Origin: Auanema rhodensis
Taxonomy: Eukaryota; Nematoda; Chromadorea; Rhabditida; Rhabditidae
Assembly: GCA_964057225.1 (NCBI GenBank)
Contig: OZ059898.1
Coordinates: forward strand, 16,159,267 to 16,223,266
Length of the DNA: 64,000 bases
Direction of reading: 5' to 3'
Shown here: positions 33,056-46,355 of the stretch, in pieces
How the letters are laid out: each line of letters begins with the position of its first letter
Position numbering within the stretch: position 1 is the first letter of the stretch
The notes under the pieces: model-generated
The model's database searches: none
What the model was told of the DNA's origin: nothing
What the model saw: the letters and a program-made list of their open reading frames with translations, nothing else
Translations under genes and position numbers: made by a program

Positions 33056-33919
33056 ATGAGGCTAATAATTCAAGTATATATTCTTTTCCAAGTTATCCAA
33101 GCAGTTCCAGTTCATTCACATATTAATCAAGTCATAAACCAAAAAGAATCGGATGAAGTAAGCTTTACATTCCTATTCTTACACAAATATTTCATTTTTC
33201 AGACTAAATTAAAAAAAGTTCTGATTTTTCAACCCAAAGATAATAGATTGGAACATTTCCGAAAAAGGAGTTTGAGCATACAAACTCAGAGTAAGTTTAT
33301 ATTTGAAGAGCTCATTTCAATAATCTTTTAACTCTAAGATGGAAGACTAACTCCAGAACTCTTCAAGAAGACATTGAACAAATTGTCAAAGACCATCCGA
33401 TATTCCGAAAAGAAAAATAAGAAATGCCTACGAAAGACAAACAAATCGTGGATTTTCGTTGTTGTTGACTGTAACTCTACTCATTTTGGTCCTACAACAC
33501 CATCTAGTATTACCAGTGGTTCAACGTCATCATCTGAATTGCCAACAAGCCCCTCATTTCCTATTTCAAGTCAAACAGATAAAAAGGTGACAACTTTAAC
33601 CCCAACAAGTATTTCTTGGGTTTCTACAACGCAAGCCACAGACGAAAAAGAAGAACATACAAAACAAACTAAAGAAACTTTGTCAACTACTTTTTCACCT
33701 ATAGTTCTTGACACTACGTCATTAGCAGAAATAACTTCTGAAGAACGTTCAACAACTGACGAATCTTCTAAGATAACAATAGCTCAGACAGAAGCCACAA
33801 CGCATAAGGGAAGTGACACAACTACACAAGTCCGATCTCAAAGTACTTCTGATAATTCTCCTATAATCGCCTTGACAACAGAAGATAATGGATTCACAAG
33901 AACAACTTCAGATCATTGA
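33056..33919 (+). CDS. secreted Ser/Thr-rich (mucin-like) protein, 256 aa, unrecognised
   Basis: Three exons (33056-33157, 33203-33290, 33339-33919) join in frame. N-terminal signal peptide MRLIIQVYILFQVIQAVPVH. A basic segment follows (FRKRSLSIQTQ, RYSEKKNKKCLRKTNKSW) with a possible dibasic cleavage site RKRS. From about residue 100 the protein is dominated by Ser/Thr/Glu (PTTPSSITSGSTSSSELPTS, TTDESSKITIAQTEATT...), expected to be heavily O-glycosylated, ending TTSDH. Two cysteines flank KTNKSWIFVVVD. No transmembrane segment or GPI signal is evident. No family is recognised; such low-complexity secreted proteins are common in nematode gland, gut or surface secretions. Confidence 0.65.
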
Positions 33920-36900
33920 TCTCCTACGACAATCATCGATTATTTCTTTAATTTTCGATAAACTGTCTGAAATATAAATACCATATGCTTGTACTCCTTA
34001 GAAATCTAAACATTCCTAAAAAACCTGGAAGAGTTTTAGTTTTAGACATCTGGTAGACTGCTCTAAATATTTCCAGGCAAAGATTTAATATAGACAAATA
34101 TATAAAAACGAATAAATATTTGGATAATATAACGAATATATGAAGACATAAGATCTGGGATTAGTTATTATCAACCTTGAAAATTGGCTCCATTTTCTAA
34201 TGAGTAAAGATCTTTATATATATATTATTAGAATTAATCTTTATGTAATTTTTAGAGAATTTTCTTGCATATTAAATAATATATATTTTAAATTCTAATA
34301 TTTATTTTTTTTGAATAATAAATGTGTAATTTGTTATTGTATTTGAGATATTCTATAAAAGATCAGAGCTAAAATTAAATCTTGTAAATGATGTCGAAAC
34401 TACAACAATTCGCTTTTACTAACTACTTTCTAATCTTTTTAATCTTTGTTTATAAAATCAAACACATACATACATATTTTAAAACTGTTTTGGAATTTTC
34501 TAATTTTATTCTCTTTTTAATCGAATTTTCAATTTTCTGACAACATGTTGTTACTGTTTGATTGCATCTAATTTCTTGTTGATTTTTCAATAAGGTCTGA
34601 TCGTTGCTTATTGCTCAAAGAAGAAAAAGATTTTTTCTATTTGACGAAAACCCAGAGTGAAAAATTGAAGAAATAAAATATGTACATACATATATTAATA
34701 TAATAAAAGATTAAACAAATTAAAAAAAAGTAGTATTTTAAATTATTCACTAATAGAAACGGATCCTTAATCTCTTACTTAGGAATAAAATAAGTTTAGA
34801 GTTTGTTATTCACAAAATGAATTTCATTCTCAACGAAAAATCAGAAACGAAAAAAATGATTATAAACAAATATGTATATATAGATATTATCTTAAATATA
34901 AAAGAAGCCGAGAAACAAAAAAAATAGAAAAAAAAGTGAAAACGAAGGAAAAGCAGTAAGAGATGGGTGTAAACACAGCCATTTCGAAGAACATAAGATC
35001 TCTTTTTCGCTTCTTCTTTTTCTAATTATCTATTTCTTATTGCTACAAATGGATATTACTACAAATTTTTCTTTAAAATGCTCTTTTTCCTTTCTTTTGA
35101 AAATCATGTAAGTATGTTATCTTCCTGTTCTTTTGCTACAACTCATGGGCCGTACCCATCAAAATTTCTGAAACTTTATCCTTCGCCTTTGTTGAATGTG
35201 AGTTTCTATGCGACACATTCATTTTCAATGCATCCGACGCTTAGAGCGGTTGAACACCTTCAGATTTAATTTGATAGTTGCTCTCATTCATTCCCTTTTT
35301 CTAGCTAAAGTTCCGCATTTCCTGATTTCCGGACCTAGAAGAAGCTCGTTCATAAAATGAAAAGCAACAAATTCGGTGATGAGGATCAAGTGAAGGCGGG
35401 CACGAAAGACGAGAAATTCTATTCAGTCACCCGACCCTTTCTTCGTATTAAACTGACCTAAAAGCGAATCAGAATTCAGTCGACCTATATCTGAAATAAA
35501 CTTTCAAAATTTCCAGTAAGGCCCAAAGCTCAACATTAAAAAAAACGGATTTATTGATCATATCCTTGAGTCGTCTTTTCATTTGTCGTTTCTGCAACAT
35601 TTCTCACTTGCCATAGTTAAGTTTCGTCTTTTTTAAGAGTTCCCCTTTTCTCTTTTTCTCTATTTCTCTCTCTTTTTCTTTTCCTTTGATTTTCTAATGT
35701 CTCTATTCTTTTACTTTACTCTACTCATTTTCTAAGAAAGTGACGAGTATCAGATGACTTGAAAACATAACTCCTTTAGTTGCTTCTGCTAAAATCTGTG
35801 TGGTCATATCTAATACAATCTTATGCCATATATATAGTTAAAGAATATCCAGTTGTATATCCATATCTTAATAAATATCTTAATAAAAATTTTGAAGAAA
35901 AAGAAAACTTTTTTTTATATCTATGGTCTCTGAATTAGAATTTTTTTCTTTTCTTTCCAATATATGCGTAAGATATTTTCTCTTCATATCATTTTTTGCA
36001 TTCTTTCTCTTTTCATCCATCATCTCTCATCATCCTCCTTTTATATCTCCCCCTTTGGCTTCTTCCTCTTCTTAGTGTTCCACACACATCGTCATCATAA
36101 TCATCATCACTTTATTTCATTAAAGCTCCAAGCTGAAAACTTATTCTGATTGCATCTGTTTCATCTAAATTTCCTTTACAATGTTTCCATCAATGTGAGC
36201 ATTTCAATCAGACTACTTTCTAATTTGTTTTTCCACTCTATAATTTCGAATATTTTTTGAAATAAAATTTTCGATTTCAACAATTGTCACCATTTCTTCA
36301 TCATGCCTATATACATACATACACACACATATATACATATATATGTATGTAGTTGTACTTTTTTAAACTTAAATAATTTATATTCTTAGACAAATATATA
36401 TTTCTTCTATATTCCAGGTAGATTTTTGATTTTTGGTCATAAATTTATCTATTGGTACAATAGGTGAAGAACAATATTTAAAAATTTAAAATAACCTTTT
36501 TCTCTTTTTTCTGTTCAGAATAATTTTTAGAGTCATTTGCTCATGATATCACGTCGAGGAATATATTCCTTCTCCAATTTCTTGACAATTTCTTCTAGAC
36601 GATCGCAAGAAACTCAAGTTTTGCTTGAGAAATATCTTTTGTTTGTTCAATATTCCAATATTGGTCACTTTTTCATTTTTCACTCACTCATAAACTTTTT
36701 TTCTTTTTTTTCTTCTTTCTTTTCTTAACTCCGAAATTTCTTTGTCTGACCTCCTCTATAGTTCACTAACTAAATTTTCTAATTTCTTTCGATAATTCCG
36801 AGAAAAATTCCATTTTTCTTTCTTTTCGTTCTTTTTCTATTCCATCTTCCACGTTTCTCAATTTTCTTAATTGAATACCCTTCAAACTAATTTTGTCTAA

Positions 36901-38439
36901 TCCTTCTCTCAACTTCCTCATCACCTTTAGGGAACCTATTCAAATTTACAGTGGTTCGCACATTTGCCTAATTGCTTTTCTTCAGTTTTCTTTGAACTAA
37001 ATCATAACAATTATTCTGCAAAATGTGAAATATCTCTAAAAAACGTCAAATAATTTTGAATATTTTTAAGGTACTTGAAGCATGATTTATAAATCGTGAG
37101 ACATATTCAGAAGCTTTTCCACCTAATTGGACAGCTACACAGGTTGCCCACCAGTAACGCTGTCAACTTCTCCATATCTGAAATATAAAATATAGTTGTC
37201 AGTTAGATACTAAATAAAACTTTTAAGCTTCCAAGCTATGAATATGCTCATTCTTTTGATTAAAATAAAATAACTTTAAGAAATATTTTTGTGTTAGAAA
37301 AATAAGGAAAAGAGTGCTCACATCCTTTCTTACACAGCATTCCACAAGTTTTACACTAATTATTCATCTTTTCTTTTGAAAGAATGTTCAACAATCCATA
37401 CTCTCCTCATTTTTAATGTAAAAAATAGAAAAAAATGTACTTTTGTACATATAAATATCAGTTTCGTTTACTGCTTTATGGATGAAAAGGTTTCATCGTT
37501 CAATTGGCTGCTTCAACTCAAAAATGTTCAAAGATATTTTCCAAAAGAACGAATTAAGAACGGAAGTTTTAACACAGATCAACTATTTTTCCTATATGTC
37601 ATATTTACTTCTTCGCACTTTTATTTCGAAAAAGTGAAAATATGAATGTTTTTTTTAAATGGATAAACCCGAAAACGTACCGTTTCGAAACATTTATTTT
37701 GAATGTTGTTGCAAGAAAGAAAGTCATTTTTAGCAAATGGGGTTTTTCTAAATATTTCTTTGTCAAATTAAAACAAAATTATAAGTTGCATTACGTGCTC
37801 GTAATGAAACATTTTTTTTTCAGAAACACAAAAGAAAAACATTTTTTCCATCAACTAGAAACACCATCACATCCGAGTTGTGTCAGACAACTATCTATGC
37901 CTCAACTAGTTTTCTTAGTTTTCTTTTTCGACTTTGAACTCGAAGCATAGTAGCTGCATAGAGACTTCGAAAAGCAACTGCCAATTATGGAAGTATGTGA
38001 GCCACAAAGCTATTTTCTTTATTCTTCTTATTGTAAACTTCAAGGTTTTATCGAAAGAGAATCGCAGGACAACTTAGAATCTTTGAGCAACTTCTCTTGT
38101 TATTGCGCTTAAAGTCTCCTTATATAATAAAAAAGAGGATATATATGTGCATAGCAAGAGCGTGAATACGAAGAGAAAAAAGAAAAAGAAGAAAAGAAGA
38201 GAGAATGAGTGGGCACACTATAGAGTAGAACATGAAGCAGAAGCATGTAACGAAAGCCGATAGATATGAGGGAGGAAGACAATTCTACCAGACAACCTAA
38301 ACTTGAACTGCATGAGCATAAAGCCCATTATTATGATTATCTTCTGGTCTGCACGTGTCGTTCTTTCTTTGAATTCAAATTTTTTTATTAAATTTTCTTT
38401 GATTTCAATCAGTGAGTAAACCTTGTCTACCATATTATA

Positions 38440-38468
38440 TTACATATATATATATATATATATATATC
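38440..38468. repeat. (TA)n microsatellite
   Basis: Uninterrupted TA run, followed by a short TAGA run. Confidence 0.8.
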
Positions 38469-41400
38469 TTGTCTCTATATAGATAGATAGATATATGATG
38501 TCAGTAGACTAGATAAACTGCCTTATATTATGGAAAAGAAGAAATTTTTTTAGAAATTCATTAAGCTTCCATAGTTTACACATAAAGAAATTCGTATACC
38601 CAAAGGGCATTCTGATCTTATATCATGATCATTCTCATTTCTGATTTAGCTTGAACTTATTCATATACATACACATCTAGATTCATATGTTTTGATTTTT
38701 TTTAAATTTGAATCCCTAAATTGTTTCTTTTCTTTTCAAACTTTTCACCACTTTCTTATTGAATTTTTTTGAGTTAAACTCATTTCTGACAACTTCAAAT
38801 ATTTGTTTGATATAACACCATTATTCTACAGCTGTAATGTTTTTTTTTTTCGAGGAAAAACAACTGGTTAACATTGGAATTTTTAATTTAAATACAATAC
38901 AAAGTCATTATTCTACTAAATTGGTTTTAAAACAACCATATATATAAATATATATATATATATATCATACAAAACTATTCTAACAAAAAAATTAGTATAT
39001 AACTTGTAAAACTCTTTCATATGAGTACGTTAAACTAAAGTTTTTAGCATTTTTTTTGTTTAAGTTTAAAAAATTTTTCCACTTTCAATCTACCTTGAAA
39101 TTTCGTCAAGTACATGTTTTATTCATTAGTCTCGTTGCCCCCCCACCCCATCGGAACAAAACTATTTAAGAATCCTTTATGCTTCCTGTCAGTAAAATCA
39201 ATTTTTCATTTCATATCTAAGATTACTGGTTCAAACACCATCATGTTCAAATAGTTAAAATGAATGTTTAAAACTTATTTATTCCTATACTCCTTGGTAG
39301 AGACAATAATCTTTTTCTTAAATTTAATTAATTTATAATATAAATTTTCTTTTTTTTATAATTTGTATATATTTTATATTTTATTTTGATAATGTTGACC
39401 TTCATCTTAGATAAATACAATGTTCCAAAAGGTCAAATGAATTGTTTCTCAATTGTTTTTTCAAGTTTTTAGTTAATGCTCCAAAAAAATACTTTAAAAA
39501 CAGGAGAAATAGAGTAAATAGAGTGTTTTTTTATTTAGTATAGTTATTCCTCTAAAAAATTAGATGAATCTTAATCTAAATTATGCATTGCTATATTTCG
39601 AGTGAGAAATCCATTTACCTATTAGTTTCAGTTTTTAAAATAAATTAAATTATGAAATATTATAAAATCTCCAATGAATGCAACCGATTTATGTGAACAT
39701 GGATGAAAGAATGAAAATACGTGAACTTTCACGTTTCCACTTCACGCTTTCATATCAATTCTTCACGTATCTTTGCATTTAATTGACCTGTGTTTGCTTA
39801 ACTGAATATATAAATTTTCAAATTTATTTCTATTTAGAAAGAAATAAAAGAAGTAATGATTTCAATGAATTGTGAGGGTGTTGCGAGATATAAGAATGAA
39901 TACAACAAAAGGAAGAAATTCCAACTCTTTACTGGCTTAATCAAAATCAAAAGAAAAAGAGTTAATGATGAGCAAGAGAGTTGGGAAATAGGAAAAATCA
40001 TTAATTCAAATGAATTTTCTACTATTCACCTCTTTTCACTGCTTATTACTTTTCTTGTTTTTTTTTCATCTTAATGCTAAATCAACTTGAAGCTTAAAAA
40101 AAGAAACGAATAGACAACGACAGACAAGAAGTAAGAGGGAGCAACAGATTTGTGAAAGAAAAAAAAAAGGTTTAAATGTATGTTCAGATATATATCTATC
40201 TATATATATATATATATAGAAATAAGAAGATTAGAGTAATAAAAAATTGGAAAAGAGATGTGGAATCGCTGTTTCATTCTATTTCTTTAATTGATTTTAG
40301 AGAATGTTTCCTAATGAACCTCATCTTATCCTCCTAGCACGTTCAACATGCACTATACCAACGTCTTTTGATGCTATTGATATTGCTTTTTCGTCCTTTT
40401 CGTCATTGTCTTTGGCATACTCGTTTCATGTTTTGTGTACACAGATATGTTCCAGTTTAATTTTGAATTGAAATCATGAAACCTTATAATTGAATAACTT
40501 AGATTGTTATTTTATAAAGGTGCAACACATATTCCTTTCGGTTCTTACCTTAATTCTTTCCAGAAAGTTTATAGTTCTGTTCGAATCTCTTCCAATTTCT
40601 TGAATACGTTCGGGTAAATCGCTCAAATATGACTGCTTGAGTATTTTTCTTTATTTTCACAACATGTATGTTATGTTATAACAATTCTTTCTTTTTCTCA
40701 ACTGTACCACTTCAAATTAAAAAAAAAGACATTTTAATTTTAATTTTGCTTCAGAAATATTAGAAATCTCAAATGAAATAAGGAACAAATTAAAAAAGAG
40801 TTAACTTTTTCATAATTTCAAGATAAAAAAAGGCAAAAACATCCGACTTTTTACATGGCATGACAATATGACAGATTCATTTGCTTCCTTTTTCCTATAC
40901 TATATACGTATTTCCTTCAATTTTTTCTTAACGTGAAAGATCATTTTCAGCTGTATAGTATGACATTGTATACGTGAAATAGCTATAACAGCGAAAAACA
41001 GTTTCAACTAGCATTTTCTTGTAAAAATAACAAAATCTCAACAGAGAAAACAAGATATTTGATTTTTTCATCATAATACAACAAAGAAAATTGAAAATTA
41101 TGTTTCGTCTTAGTTGTTTTATATTACAAACCTGACCCTATGAGCACATCTTAGTGGTGGGAAAAGAAATCATGGTGTTAAGCATGTCAACATCTTTAAG
41201 AAATGTTCTATTATTTATATAATTTCTATAAAGTCTTATTCACTTTTTTTGTTTCTAAGTTTTTTCTTCAAATATTCTATGAAATTTTTATTAAATAACT
41301 CTTTCATTTTTCAAAATATCAATGTTGTTCTTTCAAATTATTAATAAATCCACCACCTTTTCCTATAAATTGAAATTAATTAAAACTAAAAAATATACTA

Positions 41401-41599
41401 TGTATATGTATGTATATGTAACTATATTTACTTATATACATACATATATGTATATTTACTTGTATTTATGCTTAAATCATATGTGAATACTTGAAGGGTA
41501 ATAGGATAAATTTTCTCTTGAGTATATTCATACTCATCTGCTTCATTTCATATCTATGTACTACATATGTACATGTGTGTAGGATGAAATGAACATAGT

Positions 41600-41600
41600 A

Positions 41601-41636
<36 letters not shown>
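41600..41636. repeat. (ATCT)n tetranucleotide microsatellite
   Basis: About nine ATCT units in a row. Confidence 0.85.
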
Positions 41637-42189
41637 CATGTATATTCTTCAAGAATTTTGCAACAAAATTTGAACTAATGATTGTCTTTTGCCTTTATGT
41701 TTTCTTGAAAATTAAATGAGAATGAGCAAAAGATTTTTGAAAAAGGAAACTGATATGTAAATTTAAATGATCAGTATAAATAATTTTTGAGCTTTTACTA
41801 TATGATGCTATGAAGAATTATGAGTATTTCAATGTCCCTCAGTTCTCGATAAATATTTTAAGAGCCACATTTCAACATAAATATATATTTTTTTGCAACA
41901 AAATCATTCAGATAGATGTAATGCAAGGGTAATCTGATAAATTAATTTGCACAAAACACCTCTTCTGCATAAAATTCAACAACGTCTGTCTGACATTGTT
42001 TTGTTAGGTAAAACTGTTGAAACTTGCTACATGTTATACATGAATGAAATGCTCCGGTAAAGCAAGAAAAACGTTTTTTTTGCTTGCACGGCAAAAAACT
42101 TGTGTATTTGTGAGCTTATGTGAACATGTGTATGTGTATGGGTCGATGTATTGACTCTGTGTTTTCAAATTAGCTGGCCGTTTTCTTAC

Positions 42190-42238
42190 ATAATTCATGC
42201 CAGACATCCACACAGTAGGCTCTACGAAAATGGTTCAT
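42190..42238 (-). other. candidate isolated first exon (minus strand)
   Basis: ATG directly behind an AACAG acceptor-like sequence, 16 codons (MNHFRRAYCVDVWHEL), then a GTAAGAA donor in phase 1. It looks like a trans-spliced first exon, but no continuing exon was found with confidence. Confidence 0.25.
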
Positions 42239-43472
42239 CTGTTCACAATAGATGATCAGATTTGGAAAATTTAGTTTGACGAACATTAAATCTTTCTCTT
42301 TATTATATAAATTATTAGAAAAAAATAAACAAAAAATCAAATTTGGGGCTAAGAAAGAAAGAAAGATGAGAATGATGGATAATACACACATATATACATA
42401 TATATGAAAAAAATATATGAAATATATTTTGTTATTTCATAATATAATTGTGTTAAATTGTTTATTTTCTTTTTTTTTTCTGCTCGGTATTCTTATAATT
42501 TCTTTTTTCTTTTATCGTTTAATTATATCTTTTTCTCTTTCTTGACATAAAATCAACTAATACATACTATCTATTTTTATCTATTTATAATAATATATAT
42601 TTATATATTTTACATGTCCTTCTACATCAAGCTTTCTATATTATTTTTTCTTTTTCTCTTATATCATATTTTATATTTATATTTTATTTTTTTTTATTTT
42701 GAAAGTTCATATTACCTGGTAATTTAAGATTTAATCACTTGAAACACCAGTTCTATTCAATTTTCCTATATCGTACTTTTCCTGCGAATTTTTTGCCGTT
42801 TCGTCTTCAAGTGTCTAAATTTGTCTCATAATCCAATGGATATGAACTTCATCAACTACAGAGACTAGCGGTTTTCAATTCAATGTTCATATTACACTCT
42901 GAAAAAATATTTTTATATGAATCCATCCTGTTCGGCACAAATATACTATTTGTTGACTTACTAACTATAGCATACATAAAGATTTTTTTTTCTCTTTTTT
43001 TTCTCGAAAAATGTTAAACATGTTTCTTAAATCAGAAACTATTTCAATATCTATTTTATACTTTATTTTATTTTATGTTGTCACACTTGAATAGTATGAA
43101 GTACAAATGTTTGACATACATTTCTTATGAAGTAAGCAGATTTCAAACTTAAATATTCAAATTTAATTTTGTACCTGAGTTTTTCTTGTATTTTTCAAAT
43201 AAAACTATTTTATATATCCAATTAATTACATCCGTTTTCATTGTTTTTTCCCTGTTTTTACACTTTTTTTTGTGTATTTTAATTTTTACCATTCATTTGG
43301 TATTTAAATTTGCGCTAACAATCGTATAACTAATGTTGTATCTTTCATATCACTCATGTTTTCTTTTCTATTCACATATGCTTCTCAGAATCTTCTTCAT
43401 TTCTTAGTTCGTTTGAGTATATATATCGTTTTAAACTTTGTTTTAGTTATTATCATTCTTTATAGACCAGCC

Positions 43473-43531
43473 ATGGATGCCTTAAAAGGACTAGGACTTC
43501 CAGTTGGGGTTGGGAGAAAATTCGGGCAGCG
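43473..43531 (+). CDS. candidate first exon A of the neuropeptide-receptor GPCR
   Basis: Behind a CTTTATAG acceptor-like site, ATG in good context encodes MDALKGLGLPVGVGRKFGQ and ends CG/GTAAGTC in phase 2. The receptor's first core exon (59671) starts with a single G that completes CGG (Arg) followed by ATG TCA AAC. Joining gives a 509-aa protein. The intervening intron would be 16.1 kb. Alternatively it belongs to an unrelated short transcript. Confidence 0.5.
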
Positions 43532-44471
43532 GTAAGTCAAACATTTTATTAAAATTTCAAGTTTTTTTTGAAATTCTTAGTAAAAAAAGTTTATATTTTT
43601 CAAAAATAATATTTATAAGAATCATTATTTTGGTTTGGAACAAATTTATCAAAAGAGCAAATCTATACATGTAAATGTATAATATAATAATTAATTCATG
43701 AAAATTGTAATAAAAATATAATAAATATTCATTTTTGGTATGTCAAAAAAGATATTTATAACTTTTCATAATAAGAGAATCAAAATCAAAATCTAAGTAA
43801 TAAACTACTAAAGGAATTTAGAATAGATTTATACCTTCACTTTCATAACTAAGTTCTATTTGAAATTATATTTGAATCGACTTCAAAGATCTACAATCGA
43901 AACATTTTCCGATAATATGGCCAAGAATAACAAATTTGATACAATTGCAGAGTATCTAGAATCAAGATGAACAATTTTTTTTGGGAGCTTAGAGACTTGA
44001 AGAAATAGAATTCAGAAATAAGCCTAATTTAGTATTTACTCATACATATTTGGGCGATAAATGATACAATTTCTCAATCATATCAATAAAATAAATCAAA
44101 AAATAAAAATAAAATATAGATAATGTTAACATATTGATCTTATCTTTCTATTTCCACAACTTGTTGAAATTTTATTTAAAATGAAATTTATTGGATGATC
44201 GTTGTCCTTCATCGTCACATTTTCTTTCACTCGTCTTCGTTGAACCAAAAAAAAAACATTTTGTTCTTTTCTTCTCTTAAACATGATTTCAATTTTTTTT
44301 AATTAAAAAAGAACAAAATAATCGAATTTACTTTATAATTTCCTATTATGGTTTGAGCTTGATTTCTTTGTAATAAAAGAGTTCTTCGAATAGTTAGCAG
44401 TGACTTTCCTTATTTAAATATTTCATTTCGAGTTTTCTTGGACTTTAAAGAATCATTTGATTTAAAGACAC

Positions 44472-44479
44472 TGACGTCA
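44472..44479. promoter_or_regulatory. consensus CRE palindrome TGACGTCA
   Basis: Full 8-bp cAMP response element in the long first intron of a neuropeptide-receptor-like gene, between candidate first exons A and B. Function is inference only. Confidence 0.35.
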
Positions 44480-46329
44480 AAAAAAAAAACATAATCAAGA
44501 CTTTTTCTATGTTTAGAGCGTTTTTCAACATTTTCTCAGAATTTCGTTTATGTGAAATAAATGTATATGGATGTGTCTGGCACTTATCATATACTTAATT
44601 CCTATACATTTCCATTATTTCTTAGATTTATACACATTAAGATACTGATGTCAATTTAATATCTAAAAGATATTTTTATCCTGATCCTCAACCTTATTTT
44701 CATATTATTTCATTTGTTTTACATCACATCTGTTTTCTTCTTTTCAGAATTTTCATTCCAAATTTTCTATTATTTTCTATATTATTTGATTATATTATAC
44801 AAATTTTCGTTAAAATAATGTTGTTAACTATTTTTTTACCAAGAAGCTGATTGATATATCTTAACTAAATTGAGCTATGACCTTTTAAACAAACGCCCTT
44901 TTTTGTCCAAACGAAACGAACTATAAGGAAAATGACTTCTTTTTCCACCCTCTATACTATTTTCATATTCTTAGATCTCTTACCCATTTTTGAAATTTTT
45001 TTCTCAAATAAGAGCATTTCTAAAAAACTTGATCCTATCAACCTGAGAAAATGACGTTACATTAGTCCTAATTTGACGTTTTATGTGCACTGGAGAAAAA
45101 GCATTTCCGATTCGTCAGCGCTTCGTGCGGTTGTTCTTGTCTCCCCTATCTTATTCCTTTTCTGCTCTTCGTTCTGTGCTCTGTGTGATAATTCTAGTTC
45201 TTCATCATGCTCTTTGTTTCTTAACAGAGATCTTTTCATGAAATTAGGTGCATTAAGAGGGTCATCAAAGGTTTCTAATTAGCTAAAATCCTTGGTTATT
45301 TCCTTGCAAATATGCGAATGTGTATCAGCTCTCTCCAATTTCAATTCTGCGGTTTATTCGAATTTTAGAGTACATTTCAATCATGAGCAACGTATTTGCA
45401 ATCAACCAATTGTTATCAAAATGAAAAATATTCTTGTCGTCCTTCTCGTCATCATCATCATCATCATCGTTGTCTTCATGGCTAGATCTCATCACTCTCA
45501 CATCATTTCATGATTTTTTCTAATTCAATTTCATCTTTCTCTTAATATTAAAATTTTTTCAAATTTCGACCAAATAATGTGGATTTTCGGTAAAAAAAAT
45601 TGAAGAAACATTGAACTTACATGCATAACTGGCTGATGCCCAAAATTATTTGTTACACGAATATTCTCAAAACAATTTCAAAGAAATGAAGTTGCTAAAA
45701 CATTAATGGTTTTTCTCAACTTTTTTTTGAAAAACAGCATCTTGTCGTCAAAAAATTAAATGGATATTTGATTGTTTTACATAATTTTTCATTAATTTCC
45801 GAAACCAAATTGCATTTAATTGTTGTTTTGTTACAACTTACATAATTTGGCTTTTTTTTTCTTCAAAATGACATATAAAACAATTGTGACAAAAAAAAGG
45901 GAGGATGCAACATTGAGAAAAGTTTGTCTGTTTTTTGAATGATCTTCATCATCGAGATTTCTAAGAAAGTTTCCTTTATATCATCATCGACTTCATCCTC
46001 ACAAAATGCAGATATCATCTTATGTGAATGAGAGTAAATCAGAAGAAATTCATCGAATATTCCACTTTATATCATCAAGATTCGTCCAAAAATCTTTATC
46101 AGAGTATCTTACTTCATTTATAATCTGAATATACTACATATTTCATATTTCTGAAGACAAAGTTTCAAACTAGAAGATATCAACTTGATATCATTCTACT
46201 ATCTATTTACGGTTATAGATCAGCATCAAATACTTTATTCGAAACTTAAACTATTTATTTTGCCGGATAACCACTCATATCTTGAACATATTAACCGTAT
46301 TTCATATATTATTTGTGGAATTATAACAG

Positions 46330-46355
46330 ATGAGTTTGGACGAATGGCTCAATCG
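46330..46355 (+). CDS. candidate first exon B of the neuropeptide-receptor GPCR
   Basis: ATG sits directly behind a TTATAACAG acceptor (possible spliced-leader site), encodes MSLDEWLN and ends CG/GTAAGAT, the same phase and last codon bases as exon A. Splicing to 59671 would give a 498-aa isoform with a different N-terminus. Confidence 0.45.

Larger units (their letters stand above)
33920..43472. other. long AT-rich, pyrimidine-biased interval upstream of the GPCR locus
   Basis: About 9.5 kb without a recognisable complete gene. Plus strand is strongly T/C-biased (for example 35640-35710, 36480-36860), like the later GPCR intron, suggesting plus-strand transcription or shared origin. Contains AT and tetranucleotide microsatellites and a C7 run near 39137. 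Small coding-like islands: plus 35357-35461 (MKSNKFGDEDQVKAGTKDEK...), plus 35078-35107 (MLFFLSFENH then GTAAGTATG donor), minus 42190-42238, and minus about 37135-37185 (YGEVDSVTGGQPV then stop behind TTTCAG). None can be assembled into a gene. Confidence 0.4.

Noticed and set aside
35078-35269. 63-aa frame starting MLFFLSFENH
   Set aside because: Has an internal GTAAGTATG donor and no detectable domain; only possible as a 10-codon first exon in phase 0, which does not match the GPCR core exon (phase 2).
37376-37950. Two consecutive frames (89 and 102 aa) in the 37 kb region
   Set aside because: Phe/Lys/Asn-rich composition expected from AT-rich DNA; no family, no consistent splice sites.
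39130-39270. Possible tRNA from a GGTTCAAAC-like B box
   Set aside because: No A box or paired acceptor stem at the right distance.
45073-45513. Ser-rich frames at 45.1-45.5 kb
   Set aside because: Contain TCATCA repeats and no recognisable domain; no donor/acceptor pair in a useful phase.
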